Below, piece by piece: positions 16,003 to 24,844 of a stretch of DNA of 64,000 nt. Positions within the stretch are counted from its first letter, which is position 1. Each line of letters starts with the position of its first letter. The translations under genes and the position numbers were made by a program. The stretch covers positions 7,385,001 to 7,449,000 of the forward strand of contig NZ_CP104467.1 of assembly GCF_025369935.1 (NCBI RefSeq). Reading direction: 5' to 3'. A model generated the notes under the pieces. It saw only the letters and a program-made list of their open reading frames with translations, did no database searches and had not been told where the DNA came from. The stretch comes from Paenibacillus andongensis (GTDB lineage Bacteria > Bacillota > Bacilli > Paenibacillales > NBRC-103111).

Positions 16003-16641
16003 TCACTTATCTTTCCGTGCTCTCAACAGGAACCATTCCACAACAATAAGATTGACAAGCAAACCGATCCAGATGTTTATTTCTAAAATGTCAGCGACCA
16101 TTTGCTCACGACCGCCCGCGGGAAGATGGAACCCCTGCATAGCGAGATACAGCAAAATACAAATCGGGACAACCAATCTTGCTGAAGTGGCGACGAGTGT
16201 AATGGCGTAGCTGCGAATCATCCAGACACGATGCTCGTCAAATTGCTTTTTGACAGCGTATCGGAAGCCTTTCCATGTTGTAAATAGCCAAAGTAGACTC
16301 AGTGCTAGAAATGCCATTGCCTTCGTAAAGCTTTCGATGTACAAGGTCATAACGAGTCCCAAGAGACCGCCAATCATCACGCTGATGACATATACGCGGC
16401 CCAAAGCCCTATGCCATGCCGGATGGTTGGTCCGGAAGCGCCTATGAAATTGAAACAAACCACTAACAAGCGCAACGAACGCGAATCCAATATGGAGAAC
16501 AAGTACTGTATAGTGTAGGGAAAATGCCGTATTTAGCTTGACTCGACTGTCTGCCGGATTCAAGGTGACATAGGGAAAAATCGCGGCAATCGCCACGCCT
16601 ATGATGATGACACACAAGAAAATTCCTAGTTTTTTACTCAT
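16003..16641 (-). CDS. DUF2306 integral membrane protein
   Basis: 212 residues with about six transmembrane helices: an N-terminal helix (6-26), then HYTVLVLHIGFAFVALVSGLFQF and PAWHRALGRVYVISVMIGGLLGL, typical of DUF2306 proteins. Conserved histidines occur near helix ends (HYTVLVLH, HRALGR, EHRVWMIRSYA), as in heme-coordinating membrane proteins, but the function is unestablished. Monocistronic between convergent and codirectional neighbours. Confidence 0.8.
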   Translation of the reverse strand: MSKKLGIFLCVIIIGVAIAAIFPYVTLNPADSRVKLNTAFSLHYTVLVLHIGFAFVALVSGLFQFHRRFRTNHPAWHRALGRVYVISVMIGGLLGLVMTLYIESFTKAMAFLALSLLWLFTTWKGFRYAVKKQFDEHRVWMIRSYAITLVATSARLVVPICILLYLAMQGFHLPAGGREQMVADILEINIWIGLLVNLIVVEWFLLRARKDK

Positions 16642-16741
16642 ATATAGCCCCCGTTTAAGTTCATCACTCCTTCTGCTATCTTACATCTCTAGTCTAAAAC
16701 CCTGCTAAATGAATCCTTAAATAAATCTAAACTCGTTACTT

Positions 16742-17281
16742 TTATTTCAACTTAGACTTCATCCATTCGCACCAGACCAAGTCTGCATCTACTTTCAGCG
16801 TTGCTTTCTGGAACAGCACATAAAGCCCGAATAACGGGTCATGGATCTCCAGTTCCTCGAGCGGTTTGGCACTTTCCTGTTTAATTCGTTCATAAGATTG
16901 TGTAAACCGCTCTTTCTTCTTCTGGTAGTAGATCTCACGCTCATGAAGCACTTTCAGCGCTTGCTCTTTGTCTACAAGGCCAATGCAGAAAACCTTCAAT
17001 GACAACTCATCCCTTACCACTGGCTCATCTGTAGGCTGCGCAATCCAATGTTGGAGTGCTTCCCGGCCTTTATCCGTTAAGGAATACACCTTTTTATCCG
17101 GTTTATCCGACTGAGGAACATGCACAAATTCAACGTACCCCTTCTGTTCTAATTGAGCGAGGAGAGGGTAGATTTGACTATGCTTCGCTTGCCAAAATGG
17201 TTGAATGTTCTGTGTTAATTCATAGCCCGTTCGGGAATTTCTGGTTAAAAGGCTTAGTAAGCCATATGAAAGGGTATTCAT
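16742..17281 (-). CDS. PadR-family transcriptional repressor
   Basis: 179 residues: N-terminal winged helix (YGLLSLLTRNSRTGYELTQNI ... HSQIYPLLAQLEQKGYV ... KKVYSLTDKGREAL, about 6-75) and a helical Vir_act_alpha_C-type dimerisation region with a long coiled coil (about 105-150). It is transcribed divergently from a DHA2 exporter, with a perfect PadR-type palindrome between the two. This is the usual arrangement of a PadR repressor controlling a drug pump and itself. Confidence 0.93.
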   Translation of the reverse strand: MNTLSYGLLSLLTRNSRTGYELTQNIQPFWQAKHSQIYPLLAQLEQKGYVEFVHVPQSDKPDKKVYSLTDKGREALQHWIAQPTDEPVVRDELSLKVFCIGLVDKEQALKVLHEREIYYQKKKERFTQSYERIKQESAKPLEELEIHDPLFGLYVLFQKATLKVDADLVWCEWMKSKLK

Positions 17282-17295
17282 AGCCTCTCCTTCGT

Positions 17296-17313
17296 TATGT
17301 CATTATTGACATA
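17296..17313. promoter_or_regulatory. PadR operator
   Basis: Perfect inverted repeat TATGTCA-TTAT-TGACATA. It contains ATGT-N8-ACAT (17297-17312), the published consensus for PadR-family operators. It lies 15 bases upstream of the padR-like start and about 90 bases before the exporter start. Confidence 0.8.
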
Positions 17314-17399
17314 TCCATTCATTTGGTAGTATGATAATTTTCATTCAAATTATAGAGAATACTACGGATAAGATCAATGGATAGAGTGGAGGCATTACT

Positions 17400-18875
17400 T
17401 TGAGTAAAGATGAGTTACAGCAGGTTCGTTTTTGGCCGATCATGATTGCTATTTTCTTCGGGTCGTTCGTTGCGATCCTGAGTATGAGTACGATTAATAT
17501 TGCGATACCGATTTTAAGTGATCATTTTCATTCTGATTTAAGCAAAATTCAATGGACGATTACGGGCTTCATGCTCGCTAGCGGTACGATCGCCCCCATT
17601 ACAGGCTATTTGGGTGAGCGGTTCAGCTATAAACTTCTGTATGCCACGGCACTCGCGGGCTTTACGCTCTTTTCCTTTTTATGCGCGGTCGCTTGGGACG
17701 CTCCTTCTCTCATTGCCTTCCGTATTGCGCAAGGCGCCTTCAGCGGACTCATCATGCCGGCGACCATGACCATTGTGTACCAAGTGATACCGCGGGATAA
17801 ACAGCCGATTGCGATCTCCCTTTGGTCCTTGTCTGCCATGATGGCTCCTGCGATTGGGCCTACCTTAGCTGGATGGCTTTTGCAAAATTGGAGCTGGCAT
17901 TGGTTGTTCCTCATGAATGTACCTGTCGGTGTTATTGCGATTCTTCTCGTATTTAAATTGATTCCGTATTATCGTCTTTCTGTACCGAAAAAGTTTGATT
18001 TGCTTGGCTTATTAACGGTCATCGTAAGCAGTCTTTCCTTACTCGTCGCTTTCTCTCAAGGTCATGCTTGGGGCTGGACGTCAGGTAAAGTGATTGGATT
18101 GTTTGCGACCGGTATTCTCGTTCTTCTGCTCTTCATCTGGAGAGAACTGCGCGTAGAAACACCGCTGCTGAATATTCGCGTATTATCTAATTCACGTTAT
18201 ACACTAACACTAATTATTTCTAGTATTGTCACGATTAGTTTGTACTCTGGCACTTTTTTGACTCCAATATTCCTGCAAAATATACAGCACGTGACGCCGC
18301 TTGATACTGGCTTAATCCTGCTTCCTGCCTCACTTGTGATGGCATTAAGCATGCCGATTGTGGGTAAACTATATAGTATTGTAGGTCCGCGCATTCTCAT
18401 TTTCATCGGTATTTCCTTAATCGCTATTGGGACATTAACCCTTAGCTGGCTAAGTGTTGATGTATCTCGCGGTTATATCGTGTTCTGGATGATCGTTCGG
18501 AACCTCGGGATCGCCTTTGCCACTATGCCATCAAGCAACGCTGGGATGGAGCTAATTCCGAGAACGTTGTCTGGTCATGCGACTTCGATCAGCAACTGGG
18601 TACGCAACGTGTTCGGCTCCTTTGCTATTGCCCTGTTCACTTCTGTCCTTTCCACTCAAACAGCTACGCATGCCAAGGATTTGGCCAGCAGCGGTTTGAA
18701 GGATAAGGTTGTGATCGGGATGCAGTCATTCACAATGAGTGTAAACGATGTTTACTTGCTAGCCACTTTCATCGTGCTAGCCGCGCTGCCGCTCAGCTTG
18801 TTCATTGGCAAGCAGAAAGCTCCGACGGAGAAAGCTAACACTGCTCCGGCTCCCGTCGTCAAAACAGCTGAGTAA
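17400..18875 (+). CDS. MFS drug exporter, DHA2 family, PadR-controlled
   Basis: 491 residues, about 14 transmembrane helices. It starts at TTG (17400) with GGAGG seven bases upstream. Unlike the exporter at 13-14.8 kb, helix 1 lacks the family Asp: the motif reads AILSMSTINIAIPIL instead of LDxTIVNVALP. Motif C (GPTLAGWLL) and WHWLFLMNVPVG in helix 6 are kept. Loss of that acidic residue may change proton coupling or substrate choice. Divergent from the PadR gene; ends at a clear terminator. Confidence 0.88.
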   Translation: MSKDELQQVRFWPIMIAIFFGSFVAILSMSTINIAIPILSDHFHSDLSKIQWTITGFMLASGTIAPITGYLGERFSYKLLYATALAGFTLFSFLCAVAWDAPSLIAFRIAQGAFSGLIMPATMTIVYQVIPRDKQPIAISLWSLSAMMAPAIGPTLAGWLLQNWSWHWLFLMNVPVGVIAILLVFKLIPYYRLSVPKKFDLLGLLTVIVSSLSLLVAFSQGHAWGWTSGKVIGLFATGILVLLLFIWRELRVETPLLNIRVLSNSRYTLTLIISSIVTISLYSGTFLTPIFLQNIQHVTPLDTGLILLPASLVMALSMPIVGKLYSIVGPRILIFIGISLIAIGTLTLSWLSVDVSRGYIVFWMIVRNLGIAFATMPSSNAGMELIPRTLSGHATSISNWVRNVFGSFAIALFTSVLSTQTATHAKDLASSGLKDKVVIGMQSFTMSVNDVYLLATFIVLAALPLSLFIGKQKAPTEKANTAPAPVVKTAE

Positions 18876-18919
18876 GAAGACCAGCGGCCAACACAGGCTG
18901 CCTAGTCACACATTGAATA

Positions 18920-18957
18920 AACCTACTGCATGCAACATGCATCAGTAGGTTTTTTTG
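18920..18957 (+). terminator. Intrinsic terminator after the PadR-controlled exporter
   Basis: AACCTACTG and CAGTAGGTT arms around CATGCAACATGCAT, which itself can pair (ATGCA/TGCAT), followed by seven T residues. Confidence 0.9.
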
Positions 18958-19061
18958 TGTTAACTATACTCAGCAATCCCTCAGCTAGGCCTCAGATTCT
19001 TTTCAGGATAAGCCTCTATACTTACACCCATACCAACAATTTTGGAAAAGGTGGGTTTCAC

Positions 19062-19556
19062 ATGAAAAGAACACGTCAACTGCATTTATGGATTGGCCTG
19101 ATTTGCTCGGTTTTTATTTTGATCCAATCGATTACGGGGCTTCTCTTGTCCGAGAAGTGGCTGACAGGCTCAGGTGGAGCAGAAATGCGTCCTCCTGGGG
19201 CTATGACTCAAGGCATGACCAATGGAAATAGTACTGGAGCAGCTCCATCCAATCAATCCTCCAATTCGATGACGCCTTCTACCGCGGGCGATCAAGGAAC
19301 ATCTGGAGCTACGCAGAGAGATAGACCTGCATTTAACGGCCCCGGCCCCGGCCCCGGTCAGGATGGAGCTAACAGTTTGACAGGTTTCATCAAGGGACTC
19401 CATGAGGAGAAAATCGGGAACACCAATGTGAAATGGCTTGTCGACATAGCGGCGATTAGTATGATCTTCCTGACGATTACGGGCATTATTTTATCGATCA
19501 AGACGCTTCGAGCTCAAGGTATTTCAAGGAAGAAGCGTCGGACCTTAGAAGCCTAA
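19062..19556 (+). CDS. PepSY-associated transmembrane protein
   Basis: 164 residues. Two transmembrane helices (about 8-28 and 124-146) flank a low-complexity outer segment rich in Gly, Ser, Pro and Asn (about 38-100). The sequences around the helices (RQLHLWIGLICSVFILIQSITGLLLSEKW and GLHEEKIGNTNVKWLVDIAAI) match the PepSY_TM helix pair found in short PepSY-associated proteins of Paenibacillaceae. The ATG at 19062 follows AAGGTGGG; an upstream in-frame ATG at 18930 lies within the previous terminator and is rejected. Function unknown. Confidence 0.75.
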   Translation: MKRTRQLHLWIGLICSVFILIQSITGLLLSEKWLTGSGGAEMRPPGAMTQGMTNGNSTGAAPSNQSSNSMTPSTAGDQGTSGATQRDRPAFNGPGPGPGQDGANSLTGFIKGLHEEKIGNTNVKWLVDIAAISMIFLTITGIILSIKTLRAQGISRKKRRTLEA

Positions 19557-19572
19557 TTGTACATTTCAATAG

Positions 19573-19630
19573 AAAAAAGCGTTACGAACATGCGGCTGCT
19601 GCCACTAATGTCCGTAACGCTTTTATTTTA
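19573..19630. terminator. Bidirectional terminator between PepSY protein and ROK gene
   Basis: Arms AAAAAAGCGTTACG (19573-19586) and CGTAACGCTTTTATTTT (19613 on); A-run on one side and T-run on the other serve both converging genes. Confidence 0.85.
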
Positions 19631-20794
19631 TGATTTATCGACGTAGTTATTCATCACTAACATGGCTGCGCCTACAACGATCGATTTGCTCTTCAATTCG
19701 GAAGTCAGGATTTTAAACGTGTCGCGAAAAGGTTCCCAAACCACCTGCCCGCACTGTTCTTCGATTAAAGGCACAATCTCACTGTAGTTTTCCACCAAAT
19801 CACCACATAAAATGACGGCATCGGGATTGTACATGCAGACGATATTGTTAATGGTTATGCCAATGTAAAGCGAAGTTCTGGAAATAATATCTTGGGCCCA
19901 GTTCTCTTCGTTGTGCGCCGCTGCAAACAGCTGCTGGATATCGGCAGTCTCCTTGATTCGGTTTGCTTCATGCAGAATAGCCGACTCGTCGATATACGTT
20001 TGCAGACATCCTCTTTTGCCGCATTCGCACATGTTGCCGTTCGGATCCAGCGTGGTATGTCCTAACTCCCCGGCACTGTTGGAACCCCCGCGAAAAATGT
20101 CGCCATCAATAATCAAAGAGGAACCGACTCCAGTGCCTAACTCAATCAACGCTGTCTTTCTCGATCCTTGTGCGGAGCCTAGCAAATACTCCGCAAGGAT
20201 TTTTACTTTCAAGTCATTGTCAATGACCGTAAGAATATGCAGCTTGTCCTGGATAAATTGGGCGAAAGGGATATTTCGCCAACCCAATGTCGACGAATAT
20301 TGGACGATTCCCCGTTCATGATCGATCACACCGGGCACGCCTATGCCGATGCCAATGATTTTCGACTTGTCGAGATTTTTATGCGCAATCATCAAATTAA
20401 TCGTTTCGGAAATGATGGCGGCTGTAGCTTCAGGAGTTGTTTGCAAAGCGATATGATCAACTCGCTCCTCATGAAGAAGTTCGCCGCTGAATTCCATGAC
20501 TCCGAACTTAATCGCCTTTTTACCGATGTCCACCCCAATGGTATAAACCGCTTGAGGATCGATATCTAACATAATCGCCTTCCGTCCAACGCCTACCGAG
20601 GTCAACGCGGTCTCCCTCACCAATCCTTGTTCACATAACTCAGCTACGATGCGCCCAACAGATGTAGGACTGAGCTTCGTGATTTTGGTGATTTCCGCAC
20701 GGGAGATGGGCCGACGCTTTTTAATGATTTCCAAAATCATCTGCTTATTATGCAGTCTGATCACATCTTGGTCATGTTTCTCAATTTTCTTCAT
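19628..20794 (-). CDS. ROK-family transcriptional regulator (XylR/NagC type)
   Basis: 388 residues. N-terminal winged helix (ISRAEITKITKLSPTSVGRIVAELCEQGLV, about 30-59), then a ROK sugar-kinase-like domain with phosphate-binding VGVDIGKKAIKFG-type segment and the zinc motif around GNMCECGKRGCLQTYIDES (Cys-x-Cys-x4-Cys). Last gene of the asparaginase-ABC-CutC operon. A degenerate copy of the operon's operator sits 33 bases upstream of its start, suggesting that it represses both the operon and itself, with release by a sugar or sugar phosphate. Confidence 0.92.
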   Translation of the reverse strand: MKKIEKHDQDVIRLHNKQMILEIIKKRRPISRAEITKITKLSPTSVGRIVAELCEQGLVRETALTSVGVGRKAIMLDIDPQAVYTIGVDIGKKAIKFGVMEFSGELLHEERVDHIALQTTPEATAAIISETINLMIAHKNLDKSKIIGIGIGVPGVIDHERGIVQYSSTLGWRNIPFAQFIQDKLHILTVIDNDLKVKILAEYLLGSAQGSRKTALIELGTGVGSSLIIDGDIFRGGSNSAGELGHTTLDPNGNMCECGKRGCLQTYIDESAILHEANRIKETADIQQLFAAAHNEENWAQDIISRTSLYIGITINNIVCMYNPDAVILCGDLVENYSEIVPLIEEQCGQVVWEPFRDTFKILTSELKSKSIVVGAAMLVMNNYVDKS

Positions 20795-20826
20795 TGACTT
20801 AGATTCCTCTTCTTTATTCCACCCAT

Positions 20827-20846
20827 GTTAATAAACTCATGTTATC
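20827..20846. promoter_or_regulatory. Candidate second ROK operator
   Basis: GTTAATA-AACTCA-TGTTATC: the same 7-6-7 architecture as the palindrome at 26024-26043, with the left half identical and the right half matching at five of seven positions. Located between cutC and the ROK gene. Confidence 0.45.
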
Positions 20847-20863
20847 AAGCTACTACACCGCAG

Positions 20864-21565
20864 TCAACCATTAGCAGCATGATCCAAGCCTATATTTTTT
20901 ATATCCCTCATTTTTTCCGTATCGATCTCATTTAACGGATTGTCATCCACTCGTACCCCTCTACCGAAATGAATCTCGTTCACACCTGTCGCTTGCAGGA
21001 ATGAGGGAATTGAACTTACCGTCAAGCCGCTTCCGGCCAAAATTTGCAGGTGAGAATACTCCGCCTTTTTGACAAGCTGTCTGATTTCTTCTTGCGCATC
21101 AAGCACGTTTGGCTTTCCTCCGGATGTGAGCACCCGGTCAATTTGGCTATATGACAGAAGTTCCTCTAGAGCCATCTCCAGATTGCTTACTTCGTCAAAT
21201 GCACGATGAAACGTCACGGACAACCCTTCCGCCTCATCTAACAATCGGCGCAGCGTCTCGTGATCAATCCTGCGGTCTGCGGTAAGCGCCCCAAGCACAA
21301 TACCATGAGCACCAATCCGTTTCACTGTCTGTATATCTTTCATCATAACGCCCAGATCTCTCTGGTCATAGCAAAAAGATTGACTATGCGGGCGAATCAT
21401 CACTTGAACAGGGATGTTCGTGCTGTGCACAACCTCCTCAATTAAGCCGTAGCTAGGCGTTAACCCACCCTCTAGAATCCCCGTTATGAGTTCGATACGA
21501 TCTGCACCGCTCTGTTCGGCCAATAAAGCATCCCTCACGGTAGTTGCAATAACTTCCAGCAGCAT
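20864..21565 (-). CDS. CutC-family TIM-barrel protein
   Basis: 233 residues from the ATG at 21565 (AAGGTGG seven bases upstream; an ATG at 21610 inside the previous gene is rejected). CutC hallmarks are present: ELITGILEGGLTPSYGLI, VMIRPH, VTFHRAFDE, VLTSGG and ILAGSGL. The family was named for copper homeostasis in E. coli, but that role has been disputed. Here it sits inside a sugar-uptake operon with a ROK regulator, which fits an enzyme acting on a carbohydrate-derived compound better than metal handling. That functional reading is inference. Confidence 0.88.
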   Translation of the reverse strand: MLLEVIATTVRDALLAEQSGADRIELITGILEGGLTPSYGLIEEVVHSTNIPVQVMIRPHSQSFCYDQRDLGVMMKDIQTVKRIGAHGIVLGALTADRRIDHETLRRLLDEAEGLSVTFHRAFDEVSNLEMALEELLSYSQIDRVLTSGGKPNVLDAQEEIRQLVKKAEYSHLQILAGSGLTVSSIPSFLQATGVNEIHFGRGVRVDDNPLNEIDTEKMRDIKNIGLDHAANG

Positions 21566-21593
21566 AATTCTGCCACCTTCCCAATTGATGTCA

Positions 21594-22433
21594 TTATCCT
21601 TTGACTGCACCTTCTGTCAGACCTGATACAATGTATTTTTGGGCAAAAGCAAACATAATCACAACCGGAATCAGGGATAAAATACCCGCTGCGCTCATTT
21701 GGCCCCAGTTAATATCAAATTTTTGCACAAAACTGCTTAGTCCTACCGGGACTGTTTTGGTGCTTTCGCTATTCGTAAACATAACTCCGAAAAACAAGTC
21801 ATTCCACGCGCCTGTAAATGCGAATACAAGGGTAGCAACAATTCCCGGCCGCATAATCGGCAGAATAATTTTGATCATCGTTTGAAACTTGTTACACCCA
21901 TCAATAAGAGCCGCTTCCTCAAGTGAGACGGGAATTCTTTGAAAGAAACTGGACATCGTCAGTAAACAAAAAGGTATGTTCATGGCCGTATAAGTAATAA
22001 TCAACGAAGGCAGCTTATTTAACAAGTGCAACTGGCTGAATGAAATGAAAAGCGGGACTAGAATGACCATCACAGGAATCATTTGAGTAGCTAAAAAGGA
22101 TATTAGAAATAGCTTCTTGCCTCGAAATGAATGTCTGGCCATACTATAGCCGCCTAGAATGGATACTATCAACACCAGGATGGAACTGCTCATACTTACA
22201 ATAAAACTGTTCATAAAATAATGCGGAAAGCTAGAATTCTGGAAAGTGTCTATATAGTTCGAAAACGTTAAATTTTTGGGCCAAAGCGTTAGCTTCCCGC
22301 TATAAATTTCTTGTCTATCCTTTAACGAAGTGACCAACATCCAATAAAAAGGAAACAAAGCACCGATTAGGAACAAGGTTAACGCAATGACTCTAGAAAC
22401 TGTCGGGGTTGCATTTCGAACATAGGAGACCAT
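21594..22433 (-). CDS. Sugar ABC transporter permease, MalG type
   Basis: 279 residues, six transmembrane helices, second permease of a CUT1 importer. The EAA loop (EEAALIDGCNKFQTMIKIILPIMRPG, about 175-200) contacts the ATPase. It overlaps the upstream permease in a TAATG junction. No ATPase gene is in this operon; CUT1 importers commonly share a MsmK-type ATPase encoded elsewhere. Confidence 0.93.
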   Translation of the reverse strand: MVSYVRNATPTVSRVIALTLFLIGALFPFYWMLVTSLKDRQEIYSGKLTLWPKNLTFSNYIDTFQNSSFPHYFMNSFIVSMSSSILVLIVSILGGYSMARHSFRGKKLFLISFLATQMIPVMVILVPLFISFSQLHLLNKLPSLIITYTAMNIPFCLLTMSSFFQRIPVSLEEAALIDGCNKFQTMIKIILPIMRPGIVATLVFAFTGAWNDLFFGVMFTNSESTKTVPVGLSSFVQKFDINWGQMSAAGILSLIPVVIMFAFAQKYIVSGLTEGAVKG

Positions 22434-23326
22434 TAGAAATCACCTGCATCATCATATTTAGTCGTTTTCAAGAAAATTAACGTATATAGAATAAGAATCG
22501 CCAGCATCATAATGCCCAAAGCGGAGGCTTGCCCATAGTCCGTCGTATAAAAGATTTTATTAAATATATAGGAAGGCAAGTTATGAGAAGTATTCGCTGG
22601 ACCCCCATTGGTCATGATGTAGATCAAATCGGCTGAATTGAATACCCAAATCACTCGGAGCAGCAAGGTAATAATAATCGTAGGTTTGATATAAGGAATC
22701 GTAACCTTAAACAGTTTGGTCATTCGGCCTGCCCCATCCATATCAGCAGATTCATAGATGTCTTTAGGTACATTTTGTAGAGCAGCAAGAATCATAATCC
22801 CGAAAAAAGGCACTCCATACCAAACCATAGCCATGATGACTGGGAAAATAGAGACATGTGGAATAGCCAAAAAGGGGATGCCTTTTTCCAGAATTCCGAG
22901 TTTCACCAATAAGTAATTAATAAGCCCATTCTGTTCATTAAACAACCATTTGAAAATCATCCCGATTAAAAAAGCAGACACGGCCCAAGGCAGGAAAACA
23001 ATAGATTGGTAGATGTTTTTCCCTTTAAACTGCTTATTTAGCGCTAGTGCCAACATAAAGCCAAGAACGAATTGCAAACCGACCGTTAAGATGACCCAAA
23101 GAACAGAATTGCCTAATATTTGAAGGAGATTCTTATCAACCAGCAAAGATTTAAAGTTTTCAAAACCTGAAAAGTGGATATTACCCGGTTCAAATAAGAC
23201 ATAATGCATAAATGCAAGCTTAAGTCCCGAAAGTAATGGATAAGCAAAAAAAGCTAGAATTATTAGAACAGCAGGAGCGATTAATAAATAGGGCTCGAAT
23301 GATTTCCATCGAATTGCTTTCAGCAT
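22433..23326 (-). CDS. Sugar ABC transporter permease, MalF/UgpA type
   Basis: 297 residues, six helices, first permease of the importer, with EAA loop ESADMDGAGRMTKLFKVTIPYIKP. The ATG at 23326 has GGGGAGAG five bases upstream. The frame is open to 23377, but that stretch lies inside a strong inverted repeat (23361-23394) and lacks a ribosome binding site, so the longer start is rejected. Confidence 0.92.
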   Translation of the reverse strand: MLKAIRWKSFEPYLLIAPAVLIILAFFAYPLLSGLKLAFMHYVLFEPGNIHFSGFENFKSLLVDKNLLQILGNSVLWVILTVGLQFVLGFMLALALNKQFKGKNIYQSIVFLPWAVSAFLIGMIFKWLFNEQNGLINYLLVKLGILEKGIPFLAIPHVSIFPVIMAMVWYGVPFFGIMILAALQNVPKDIYESADMDGAGRMTKLFKVTIPYIKPTIIITLLLRVIWVFNSADLIYIMTNGGPANTSHNLPSYIFNKIFYTTDYGQASALGIMMLAILILYTLIFLKTTKYDDAGDF

Positions 23327-23360
23327 GCTTTCTCTCCCCGCCTTTTCAATACTTAGAATA

Positions 23361-23394
23361 GATAACCGGGGATTCATCCGTGTCCCCGGTTATC
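23361..23394 (-). other. Perfect intergenic hairpin between binding-protein and permease genes
   Basis: 12-base arms GATAACCGGGGA and TCCCCGGTTATC with a 10-base loop, located between the solute-binding protein stop and the first permease. On the transcribed strand no T-run follows, so this is more likely an mRNA-stabilising or processing hairpin (as in malE-malF) than a terminator. Its expected effect is more binding protein than permease. Confidence 0.7.
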
Positions 23395-23405
23395 TGCTTT
23401 CTTTT

Positions 23406-24755
23406 TTATGGATTTTCCTTCATATAAGCTTGTTGTTCTTTCGTCAGAAAATCTGCAAGATGCTTAACAGTATCCTCGAGCGATTGCGCTTTTGTCAAAT
23501 ATTTTTGCGTTTCTTCCACGGCAAACGTTCCCGTGAATTGACCAAGCTTCGCTAAATGGCTCGGAGGGCCTGCAAACACAATGTTGGAATCCGCCATGGA
23601 TCCCGCGTACCCAGCAATAGGACCTTTGCTGAAGAACGGATCTTTCAGGTTATCTTTATAAATAGGAATCGTAGAATTTTTGATGCTGTATGCTAGGTTA
23701 TTCTCAGGAGAGCTCAAGAATTCGATTAACTTCCAAGAAGCCTCTTTGTTTTGCGATTTGGAAGACATGGCGTAAGCAGCTGTGTAACCCCAGAAAATAT
23801 ACCGTTTTCCGTCATCGGCTTTCGGCATTGGAACGACATTCCATGTGCCTTCTTTCATATTTTTCTGAGCAGTAATAATAACTTCAGGCGTTTGATTTAA
23901 AATAGCTGTTTGCCCGTTTAAGAACCCTTGAACCATTTCGTTGAAGCCCCAATTGACAGACTCTTTAGGAGCATTCCCGTTTAAGTAAACATCATAAAAT
24001 TTCTTAAAGGCCGCTTGTGCTTCTGGTTTATACAAAATCGATTTGCCATCCTTATCAAACCAACTGTCAGAGTGAACCGCCGCCATCACATATTCCATTG
24101 CGCGAATAACACCGTTGGCTCCTCCCCTAAAGGAAATACCGTATCTATTTTTCGCGGAGTCTGTGAATTTTTGCGCTAGAGTAAAGTAATCATCCCATGT
24201 CGCGATGTTTTCGGGCATATTCAGTTCTTTAAACCAATCGCTTCTAATAAATAAGCCTTGCAGCAAGAATCCATCTGGAATCGCATAGACATTGCCTTTG
24301 AATTTGTTTCTCGCTTGCTTGGTTGCTTCCGTTAAATTATTTAATTGATCCCATTTGTCGTAAAAGGGTTGCAAGTTCTCGATATAACCAGCTGAAGCCA
24401 TCGCTACTAAGGAAGTATCATCAATACTCAATACGTCAGGAAGAATGCCAGCAGCACCCATGGTCATCCATTTCTTATTCGCATCATCCCAAGGTACAGA
24501 GGTATATTCAACTTCGATATTCGGGTTTTTCTCTTGAAATTGTTTCAAAAGCCCCTGCATAAGCGCTGTTCTTTCCGGGCTTGGAAGCGGATCGAGATAC
24601 GAGATCTTCGCTTTCTTGCCTGTGGCTTCTTTGGCACCTGCGGTTGCAGTGGCTTTTGCCGCTTCATTCTGCCCGCCATTCGTAGAGCAGCCTGCTAAGG
24701 CAAAAGTAAGTGCAAGACTGGTACATAAGGCTAGAATCGTAGCTTTTTTCTTCAT
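23406..24755 (-). CDS. Extracellular sugar-binding lipoprotein of ABC importer (family 1)
   Basis: 449 residues. Signal peptide with lipobox LAGC (cysteine near residue 23), a Thr/Ala/Lys-rich linker, then a family-1 solute-binding fold (NPNIEVEYTSVPWDDANKKWMTMGAAGILPDVLSID). The substrate is unknown; the company of asparaginase-II, CutC and a ROK regulator suggests an amino-sugar or sugar-amino-acid conjugate. Preceded by GGAGGGG. Second gene of the operon that begins with the asparaginase. Confidence 0.93.
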   Translation of the reverse strand: MKKKATILALCTSLALTFALAGCSTNGGQNEAAKATATAGAKEATGKKAKISYLDPLPSPERTALMQGLLKQFQEKNPNIEVEYTSVPWDDANKKWMTMGAAGILPDVLSIDDTSLVAMASAGYIENLQPFYDKWDQLNNLTEATKQARNKFKGNVYAIPDGFLLQGLFIRSDWFKELNMPENIATWDDYFTLAQKFTDSAKNRYGISFRGGANGVIRAMEYVMAAVHSDSWFDKDGKSILYKPEAQAAFKKFYDVYLNGNAPKESVNWGFNEMVQGFLNGQTAILNQTPEVIITAQKNMKEGTWNVVPMPKADDGKRYIFWGYTAAYAMSSKSQNKEASWKLIEFLSSPENNLAYSIKNSTIPIYKDNLKDPFFSKGPIAGYAGSMADSNIVFAGPPSHLAKLGQFTGTFAVEETQKYLTKAQSLEDTVKHLADFLTKEQQAYMKENP

Positions 24756-24844
24756 TTTATAACCCCTCCTATAATTTGATCTATGTTATAAAATCTTGCT
24801 GAAGATAGTTTCCTCAACAACATTTAGTAACTAAGCCTGGGTTT

